Position numbers and translations under genes: made by a program. From positions 4,261,501-4,325,500 of the forward strand of contig NZ_CP034683.1 in assembly GCF_003990335.1 (NCBI RefSeq): a DNA stretch of 64,000 nt, read 5' to 3'. Positions 57,603 through 64,000 of this stretch are shown here, in pieces. The DNA comes from Rheinheimera mangrovi (GTDB taxonomy: Bacteria > Pseudomonadota > Gammaproteobacteria > Enterobacterales > Alteromonadaceae). Numbering within the stretch: the first letter of the stretch is position 1; each line of letters starts with the position of its first letter. The notes beneath the pieces are model-generated. The model had not been told where the DNA came from and ran no database searches. It worked only from the letters and a program-made list of their open reading frames with translations.

Positions 57603-60530
57603 ATGAAAAATAAAACACACTGGTTCCGGCGCAATGCGCTGTCTTTTGCTGTTGCCAGCACTTTATTCGGCGGCATGGTACCTGCCGCTTTTGCTCAGAT
57701 AGAAGGCTCGACTATAGCGGGTAAAGTGATCCAACAAAGCGCAGAGCGCAAAGCTGGCGGAGTAACAGTTACAGCAACAGACAAAGACAGGGGCTACAGC
57801 AAAACGACTCAAACCCGCGAAGATGGTTCTTATGTCTTCGTTGGCCTGAAACCAGGTATTTATCTGGTCAAAGTAGGTGATAACGCGACAGAACCAGTCG
57901 AGCTGCGGATTGGTCAAAAAGCGACTGTGAATATCACATTAGAAGCGCCCAGTGACGATAACATCGAACGCATAGCTGTGAGTGGCGTGCGTATTGAAAG
58001 CTTTTCCGGGGGTGAAGTGGGCACCAACATTACTCCGGAAATGATTGCCCGCCTGCCACAAAACAACAGAAACTTTTTATCTTTTGCTGATCTTGCGCCT
58101 GGCGTGCAACTCAATACCGATGGTCAGGGCAACGTGAGTATCCGCGGTGGTGCTCAGCACCAGCGTAATGTGAATGTGTTCCTCGATGGTGTCAGCCAAA
58201 AAGATTATGTCCTCAAAGGCGGTGTGACAGGTCAGGATTCCAGTCGTGGTAATCCCTTCCCTCAAAACGCTATTGGGGAATACAAAGTCATTACCCAGAA
58301 TTACAAGGCCGAGTTTGACCAGGTTGGCAGTGTGGCCATTACAGCAGTCACCCGCTCTGGCACTAACGAATTTGAAGGCGATGTTTTTGTAGACTACACC
58401 AATGAAAGTTTGCGCGAAGCAGAACCCAACGAGCAAAACGGTAAAACTGAGTCACTGACCCGCCATGCCGGTATGTTGTTATCTGGCCCTATTGTGACAG
58501 ACAAGCTGCATTTTTTAATGTCGTATGAACGTAAAGAAATTCAGGAACCAGTAGATATACCTGGCGGCGCCGGGGTGAATCTGGTGACTCTGCCTGCGGA
58601 GCTGGAAGCCATGCTGGGTCGGGAAACCTCAGGTTTTGACGAAGACTTATTTTTTGGCAAACTGGACTGGGCGATCAACGATGACAACTCGCTGGAAGCT
58701 TCAGTCAAATTGAGAGATGAAAGCGATGTTGCCGATTTCGGTGGCGCTAATACGCTGAGTTATGGGGTAAATCGCGAAGTCAAAGACCACAGATACAACG
58801 TCAAGCATGTGTACTATATGGATCATGGTCAGAACGAATTCCGCCTGACTTACGAAGACGCCAGCTGGAACCCAAAACCTTATACAGATGGCCCTGGTAT
58901 TGTGCTGCAAACTGCAACCCGTCAATCCATTTTGAATATGGGCGGTGGCCGTAATTTTCAGGACAAAGGCCAAAAAGGTTGGGCAGTGCAAAATGACTAT
59001 ACTCTGCTGGACTTAGAATGGCAGGGTAACCATGTAATTAAAGCTGGTATTAAATACAAGGAGATCACCCTCAACACCCTGCAACAGCAACCCTACAACC
59101 CACAATATTTCTATAATGTTGAAATAAATGGTCCAGGCACTTTTGCGATAGATCAGCCTTACATGGTGGAATGGGGTGTGCCTGCCAACGGCTCAGTGGG
59201 CGGTAATGTGGAATCCGAAAATACCCAGCTAGGCTTGTTTATTCAGGACGATTGGGAAGTGACAGACCGATTAACGCTGAACCCTGGTGTACGCTGGGAT
59301 TATGAAGAAACGCCAAGCTATAAAAACTACCAGACGCCACCAGAATTGGTCGCGGCATTACGTGGTTGGTCTAATCTGGACAATGCTAATTACAATATTG
59401 AAGACTACATCAGTACTGGCAAAGAACGCAGTTATTTCAAAGGAGCCTGGCAACCAAGATTTGGCTTTAGCTATGTGATGGACGATAGCCGCAGCCATAC
59501 AGTATTTGGTGGCTATGGCCGTTCTTACGACCGTCAGCAGTTCGACTTTGTGCAGTTGGAGGAAAGTAAAGGCTCCTTTGCGCAGGTGAGTTATCTGTTT
59601 GCTGGTGATCCAGCGAATCCATGTGGCCCGACTGCAACAAACTGTACCAGTTGGGACCCTGCGTATTTAACTCAGGCCGGTCTGGATAGCTTATTGTCGA
59701 GCATTGATGTGAAAGGTGAACGTTTCCTGCTGAACAATGATCTGAAAACCCCTTATTCCGATCAATTTAGCATAGGACTGCGCAGTAACTGGGATGAATG
59801 GAACACCGAAGTCAGTGTCGCTCATACCCAGTCCAAAGACGGTTTTAACTGGCTGCTGGGTAACAGGAGACCTAATGGTCAGTTTTTAGCAGATGGCACA
59901 ACTTGGGGTCAACCATGGGCCTTTGGAGTACCAGGCTGGGGCAACTTAATACTGTCTTCCAACGATGGTCAAACCCGTATTAATAACCTGTTTGTTAAAA
60001 TTGACCGCCCACACAGAGATTTTTGGGGCCTGAACCTGGCTTATACCTTCAGCGACGCCGAGGAGAACCGGGTATTCAGTGAAGTTTTTGCGCTGGATTA
60101 TGAAAGCGTATCTGACTATGGCTGGAAGAAATCTGTAGGCGTACCAGAACACCGTATTGTGTTGTCAGGTAGTTACGATCTGCCATGGGAAATGTTTGCT
60201 GCCTTTAAATACACCTGGGCTTCAAAAACCACCTATGAATATCTCGACTGCAGACAAGGCGGCAATGCCTGCTTCTTTGACCGCACCGATCCTGCAAAAA
60301 GCGATTACCAGCGTTTTGACCTGTCATTAAGTAAAGAATTTGGCAGCAGTTATCTGGTTGACGGATCCAAGTTCCGTATTCGTTTCGACATTCAGAACCT
60401 GTTTAACCAAAACAATTACAACAACTTCAACTTAAACCCTGATTCAGCAGAATTTGCCATGCCGAACGCTTTTACCTCCACCAACGGTGGTAAGCGCCAG
60501 CTAAAACTTTCTGCCGGCTGGAGCTTCTAG
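57603..60530 (+). CDS. Large TonB-dependent receptor with carboxypeptidase-regulatory-like domain
   Basis: A 975-residue outer-membrane receptor. A signal peptide ends AFA-QIEG. Residues about 35-115 form a carboxypeptidase-regulatory-like Ig fold (SGYVFVGLKPGIYLVKVG-like strands), followed by the TonB box region (ERIAVSGVRIE), a plug (NFLSFADLAPGVQLNTDGQG) and a large barrel ending in LSAGWSF. Receptors of this build in Gammaproteobacteria take up oligosaccharides. It lies directly before GH144-type and GH3 genes and behind a LacI operator, so the likely substrate is a beta-glucan. A terminator follows. Confidence 0.93.
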   Translation: MKNKTHWFRRNALSFAVASTLFGGMVPAAFAQIEGSTIAGKVIQQSAERKAGGVTVTATDKDRGYSKTTQTREDGSYVFVGLKPGIYLVKVGDNATEPVELRIGQKATVNITLEAPSDDNIERIAVSGVRIESFSGGEVGTNITPEMIARLPQNNRNFLSFADLAPGVQLNTDGQGNVSIRGGAQHQRNVNVFLDGVSQKDYVLKGGVTGQDSSRGNPFPQNAIGEYKVITQNYKAEFDQVGSVAITAVTRSGTNEFEGDVFVDYTNESLREAEPNEQNGKTESLTRHAGMLLSGPIVTDKLHFLMSYERKEIQEPVDIPGGAGVNLVTLPAELEAMLGRETSGFDEDLFFGKLDWAINDDNSLEASVKLRDESDVADFGGANTLSYGVNREVKDHRYNVKHVYYMDHGQNEFRLTYEDASWNPKPYTDGPGIVLQTATRQSILNMGGGRNFQDKGQKGWAVQNDYTLLDLEWQGNHVIKAGIKYKEITLNTLQQQPYNPQYFYNVEINGPGTFAIDQPYMVEWGVPANGSVGGNVESENTQLGLFIQDDWEVTDRLTLNPGVRWDYEETPSYKNYQTPPELVAALRGWSNLDNANYNIEDYISTGKERSYFKGAWQPRFGFSYVMDDSRSHTVFGGYGRSYDRQQFDFVQLEESKGSFAQVSYLFAGDPANPCGPTATNCTSWDPAYLTQAGLDSLLSSIDVKGERFLLNNDLKTPYSDQFSIGLRSNWDEWNTEVSVAHTQSKDGFNWLLGNRRPNGQFLADGTTWGQPWAFGVPGWGNLILSSNDGQTRINNLFVKIDRPHRDFWGLNLAYTFSDAEENRVFSEVFALDYESVSDYGWKKSVGVPEHRIVLSGSYDLPWEMFAAFKYTWASKTTYEYLDCRQGGNACFFDRTDPAKSDYQRFDLSLSKEFGSSYLVDGSKFRIRFDIQNLFNQNNYNNFNLNPDSAEFAMPNAFTSTNGGKRQLKLSAGWSF

Positions 60531-60542
60531 AGCATGTTGATG

Positions 60543-60574
60543 ACTGTGCCTGAAATGTTCGGGCACAGTTTTTT
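60543..60574 (+). terminator. Intrinsic terminator between receptor and glycosidase gene
   Basis: ACTGTGCC (60543-60550) pairs with GGCACAGT (60562-60569), followed by TTTTT. It ends only 19 bp before the next start codon, so it would reduce expression of the glycosidases relative to the receptor unless read through. Confidence 0.82.
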
Positions 60575-60592
60575 GTTGTAATGGAGAATCTG

Positions 60593-62224
60593 ATGTTATT
60601 CGCAAAGTTTCTGAAAACTTTACTGCTAAGTTCTGCAGTTTTATTAGTTAGTGTTGGCTGTCAGGCTGCAGCCTTTAACGCAACTGGCTACGACAGTCAT
60701 GTTGAATTGCAGTGCATTGAGTTATGCAAAGCAGAGCAAAAGTACCAGCTCAGGGTATCCATCAATGATGGTGCATGGCAAAACCGAGGAGAGTTCCAGG
60801 GGCAGTCACAATTAGACTTTACCAGGGATTTAGGTCGTAATTTAACACTGCGTTATCAGCTATTGTCGGCTGATCAAAAAGAAGTGCTGGCAAGCGCTCA
60901 GACCCAAACCAGAGACTTTTCTGATGACGAGTTACTGGAAATGGTGCAGCGATACACCTTTCGTTATTTCTGGGATCATGCGGATCCGATCACAGGCTGG
61001 GCCAAAGAACGCATGCCGAACCCACGCGATGGTGACATTATTACCAGTGGTGGAACAGGCTTTGGTATAGCCGCTTTAATCACTGCCTCAGAACGTGGTT
61101 GGGTCAGTCGTGAAGCCGCTGTGGATCGTATGCTGAAAATCACTGCTGCTTCGCAACAGTTAGAGCGATTCCACGGTATGTGGGCTCACTGGTACAATCC
61201 GGCGACCGGCAAAGTGCATAACTTTAGTAAATACGACGATGGTGGAGACATAGTTGAATCCGCTTTTCTGGCACAGGGGTTGCTGACAGCCCGGCAGTAT
61301 TTCAATAAAGCCAATGCAAAAGAGCAACAGCTGCGACAAGACATTAGCCGTCTGTGGCAAAACATGGAATGGAGCTGGTACACCAAAGGCGAAAACATTC
61401 TGTATTGGCACTGGTCGAAGCATCATGGCTGGGCCATGAATCACCCTATTAAAGGCTACAACGAAGCTCTTATTGTCTATGTGTTAGCGGCAGCCTCTCC
61501 AACCTATCCTATCAGCGACGCTCCTTATCACAAAGGCTGGGCTGCAAGCACTGTCCACACCTTCCGTAATGGTGAAGATTATTATGGTATAAGCCTGCCT
61601 TTAGGCGATAAAAGTCAAAAAGGTGGTCCGTTGTTTTTTGCCCACTACTCTTTTATGGGGCTGGATCCTCGCGGTTTGCAGGACAGATACGCCAACTACT
61701 GGCAACAGAATGTGCGTCATACGCTGATTAACAGAGCCTATAGCATAGACAACCCTTTTGGCTGGAAAGGTTATGGTGAGGATTTATGGGGCCTGACTGC
61801 AGGTGATCACGTCCCTGATGGTTATGGTGCTCATGCTCCGGGCATGTACAGCGACAGAGGAACCATAGCGCCCACAGCAGCTTTATCTTCGATGCCTTAC
61901 ACACCAGAACATTCCATGCGGGTGCTGAAGAACCTTTACTACAACCATGGAAAAACGCTGTTCGGCCCTGCTGGTTTTTACGATGGCATAAACCTCAGCG
62001 CCAGTTCGGATCCGGTCAAACAGGTGCGCCGGACTTATCTGGCCATCGATCAAGGCCCTATTGTTGGCATGATTGAAAATTACAGAACAGCCTTGTTGTG
62101 GAACTACTTTATGCGAGACCCGGATGTACGCAGTGGACTGCATAAACTTGGCTTCACTCTTTATGGAAAACCCATTCAACAGCTCCAGCCTGAATCTCAG
62201 CCCGCGGCAAAGTCAAAGGAATAA
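60593..62224 (+). CDS. GH144-type glycosidase (glycoamylase-like domain), probable endo-beta-1,2-glucanase
   Basis: A 543-residue exported protein. After a signal segment (LLLSSAVLLVSVGC; not a canonical lipobox) and an N-terminal beta domain, the catalytic alpha/alpha barrel starts YTFRYFWDHADPITGWAKER, continuing with SGGTGFGIAALI, GDIVESAFLAQGLL and PFGWKGYGEDLWGLTAGD. This is the Glycoamylase-like Pfam family, whose characterised members include GH144 endo-beta-1,2-glucanases. The neighbouring GH3 supports that activity, but specificity is inferred. ATG at 60593 has GGAG six bases upstream; an earlier ATG at 60581 is possible. Confidence 0.8.
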   Translation: MLFAKFLKTLLLSSAVLLVSVGCQAAAFNATGYDSHVELQCIELCKAEQKYQLRVSINDGAWQNRGEFQGQSQLDFTRDLGRNLTLRYQLLSADQKEVLASAQTQTRDFSDDELLEMVQRYTFRYFWDHADPITGWAKERMPNPRDGDIITSGGTGFGIAALITASERGWVSREAAVDRMLKITAASQQLERFHGMWAHWYNPATGKVHNFSKYDDGGDIVESAFLAQGLLTARQYFNKANAKEQQLRQDISRLWQNMEWSWYTKGENILYWHWSKHHGWAMNHPIKGYNEALIVYVLAAASPTYPISDAPYHKGWAASTVHTFRNGEDYYGISLPLGDKSQKGGPLFFAHYSFMGLDPRGLQDRYANYWQQNVRHTLINRAYSIDNPFGWKGYGEDLWGLTAGDHVPDGYGAHAPGMYSDRGTIAPTAALSSMPYTPEHSMRVLKNLYYNHGKTLFGPAGFYDGINLSASSDPVKQVRRTYLAIDQGPIVGMIENYRTALLWNYFMRDPDVRSGLHKLGFTLYGKPIQQLQPESQPAAKSKE

Positions 62225-62227
62225 AAG

Positions 62228-64000
62228 ATGACATTTACCACCTACTCGAAAATAGCCAGCGGTGTGGCTCTGGCTTTAGTTCTGGGCGCTTGCAATCCGA
62301 ACACTGTGCCGGAAATAACTGGCTCAGTTCAGCAACAGACCACAGGTTCTGCAACTGTGGCTCCTGTGCAACAAACAGCCATGGATCAGTTTATCAGTGA
62401 GCTGATCAGCAAAATGAGCATTGAAGAAAAAGTAGGCCAGCTCAATTTACTCAGCAGCGACTGGGATAAAACAGGCCCAACCTTATCAGCCGACTATCAG
62501 CAGCAGATTAAAGCAGGCAAGGTAGGTGCAGTATTTAACGCTTATACAGCGAACTTTACCCGCGAGCTGCAGAAAGTGGCGGTGGAACAAACCCGCTTAG
62601 GTATTCCTTTATTATTTGGCTACGACGTTATTCATGGCCATCGTACTATTTTTCCTATTTCTTTAGGTGAAGCTGCGTCCTGGGATCTGGGATCTGTAAA
62701 AGCCAGTGCCAGAGTTGCAGCAACCGAAGCTTCTGCTGAAGGTTTACACTGGACTTTTGCACCTATGGTCGATATCAGCCGCGACCCGCGCTGGGGTCGG
62801 ATCTCTGAAGGTTCAGGTGAAGACGTGTTTCTCGCTACCGAATTGGCTAAAGCCAGAGTACATGGTTTTCAGGGCGACGATTTAAAAGCTACAAACACAG
62901 TGCTGGCCTGCGCCAAACATTATGCCGCTTATGGTCAGGCTCAGGCTGGTCGCGATTATCACTCGACGGATATGTCGGAGCGTGAACTCTGGGAAACTTA
63001 CCTGCCGCCCTTTAAAGCGACGGTCGAAGCAGGTGTCGGCAGCTTTATGACGGCATTTAACGATCTGAATGGTGTACCAGCGACAGCAAACCACTATCTA
63101 ATCAAGGATATCCTGAAACATCGTTGGGGTTTTGATGGTTTTGTGGTGACGGATTACACCTCCATCAATGAATTGGTGCCACATGGTTTGGCTGAAGATT
63201 TATCTCATGCCGGCCAACTGGCGCTGAACGCCGGTGTGGATATGGACATGCAAGGCGCAGTGTACAGTAAACACCTGCCAGAACTACTGGCGCAGGGCAA
63301 AGTGTCGGAAGCGCAACTGGATCAGGCTGTACGTCGTATTCTTGAAATGAAATACAAACTAGGCTTGTTTGAAGACCCGTACCGTTATTCGGATGAACAA
63401 CGTCAGGCAGATCAGATATACAAAGCAGAGCATCTGGCAGCTGCCCGTGATGGTGCACGTAAATCTTTTGTATTGCTGAAAAATGAAAACAAAGTGCTGC
63501 CTTTATCAGCCAAACAATCTATAGCTTTGATAGGTCCGTTGGCCGATTCCAAGGCCGATATGATTGGCTCCTGGTCCGCTGCAGGTGACCGTATCACTAA
63601 ACCTGTGACTTTACGTGAAGCTTTAGTCGAGCGCTTAGGCCCTGATTCCCCGATCCACTATGCCAAAGGTGCAGGTTATGAATTTACTGATACCGACCAG
63701 TCTGGTTTTGCTGAAGCTATAGCTGCAGCTAAAAAAGCGGATGTCATCATTCTGGCTATGGGTGAAAAGTGGGATATGACAGGAGAAGCGGCCAGCCGGG
63801 TTGAACTGGATTTCCCAGGCACTCAGGATGCCCTGATGAAAGAGCTGAAAAAGCTTGGTAAACCCATGGTCTTAGTCTTGATGAGTGGCCGTCCTATGAC
63901 CATCAACTGGGCGAATGACAATCTCGATTCAATACTGCACACCTGGTATGCCGGTACTCAAGGAGGCCATGCTATTGCCGATGTACTCTATGGCGACTAC
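62228..64000 (+). CDS. GH3 beta-glucosidase lipoprotein, BglX-like (runs off right edge)
   Basis: The first 591 codons are present. It starts with a lipoprotein signal (GVALALVLGAC). GH3 N-terminal barrel motifs are KVGQLNLLSSDW, LLFGYDVIHGHRTIFPISLG, DPRWGRISEGSGEDV, KHYAAYGQAQAGRDY and FVVTDYTSI with the nucleophile Asp. The GH3 C-terminal domain follows (SFVLLKNENKVLPL). It releases glucose from beta-glucosides. Starting 3 bp after the GH144-type stop, it is in the same operon, so sophorose and sophoro-oligosaccharides are likely substrates. AAGGAATAA precedes the ATG. Confidence 0.93.
   Translation, partial: MTFTTYSKIASGVALALVLGACNPNTVPEITGSVQQQTTGSATVAPVQQTAMDQFISELISKMSIEEKVGQLNLLSSDWDKTGPTLSADYQQQIKAGKVGAVFNAYTANFTRELQKVAVEQTRLGIPLLFGYDVIHGHRTIFPISLGEAASWDLGSVKASARVAATEASAEGLHWTFAPMVDISRDPRWGRISEGSGEDVFLATELAKARVHGFQGDDLKATNTVLACAKHYAAYGQAQAGRDYHSTDMSERELWETYLPPFKATVEAGVGSFMTAFNDLNGVPATANHYLIKDILKHRWGFDGFVVTDYTSINELVPHGLAEDLSHAGQLALNAGVDMDMQGAVYSKHLPELLAQGKVSEAQLDQAVRRILEMKYKLGLFEDPYRYSDEQRQADQIYKAEHLAAARDGARKSFVLLKNENKVLPLSAKQSIALIGPLADSKADMIGSWSAAGDRITKPVTLREALVERLGPDSPIHYAKGAGYEFTDTDQSGFAEAIAAAKKADVIILAMGEKWDMTGEAASRVELDFPGTQDALMKELKKLGKPMVLVLMSGRPMTINWANDNLDSILHTWYAGTQGGHAIADVLYGDY

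Noticed and set aside
1..64000. CRISPR arrays, rRNA, tRNA and prophage
   Set aside because: No evenly spaced short repeats with unique spacers, no recognisable rRNA or tRNA sequence, and no phage structural genes were found.

Overview
The window looks like chromosomal DNA of a free-living, moderate-GC gammaproteobacterium. The gene families (TonB-dependent receptors, a NirBD nitrite assimilation operon with a phosphatase-kinase fusion, ilvGMDA with a classical IlvL leader) resemble Rheinheimera and its Alteromonadales/Chromatiales relatives. That placement is inference from gene content only. No rRNA, tRNA, CRISPR array or prophage was found.

Layout. 1-6 kb: start of a siderophore-type TonB receptor with a Fur-like site, an FKBP isomerase, a periplasmic binding protein, then a NIT-ANTAR antiterminator (NasR-like) facing a nirC-type channel gene and a PP2C/Ser-Thr kinase fusion. 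6-11.3 kb: an opposing nirB-nirD-cobA-porin operon. Both nitrite transcription units have a sigma-54 -24/-12 promoter, a GGTGC-N6/7-GCAC dyad about 100 bp upstream, and a leader ending in an intrinsic terminator, so the NasR-like protein probably controls both by antitermination. 12.4-19 kb: ilvE, then an iron-uptake unit (catecholate-type receptor, DUF3649, PepSY and DUF3325 proteins) with a Fur box, and a LysR regulator. 19-25 kb: an orphan MNT nucleotidyltransferase, a MerR-controlled Old Yellow Enzyme, a membrane protein/XRE pair with three phased operators, and a hydrolase/lipoprotein pair.

25-39.7 kb is an accessory region. Short, mostly unrelated genes are separated by diverged copies of one non-coding module (about 80-220 bp) that usually ends just before the next start codon. 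The genes include HTH-MNT/HEPN (HEPN frameshifted), a secreted protein, an RDD protein, a HipA-like kinase (nonsense mutation) with DUF3037, small membrane proteins, a RiboL-PSP-type HEPN protein and an AT-rich dCTP-deaminase-type antiphage protein with an extra N-terminal domain. An intact IS1182-type element with TTAA duplications sits in the small ORF after the deaminase. A 201-aa protein/ImmA-IrrE regulator pair follows. This is the most likely place for an undescribed system.

39.7-46 kb: ilvG-ilvM-ilvD-ilvA on the minus strand, with IlvL leader peptide, attenuator, a 43-bp tandem repeat block before ilvG, and two copies of a hairpin repeat between ilvM and ilvD. 46-54.6 kb: DUF1289 protein, secreted proteins, a LysR/SDR pair, a sensor kinase, a GH13 lipoprotein, a catalase-like periplasmic peroxidase and TraT. 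54.8-64 kb: MFS transporter, LacI regulator, large TonB receptor, GH144-type glycosidase and a GH3 beta-glucosidase running off the end. LacI-type palindromes precede both the regulator and the receptor. The set fits a beta-1,2-glucan utilisation locus.
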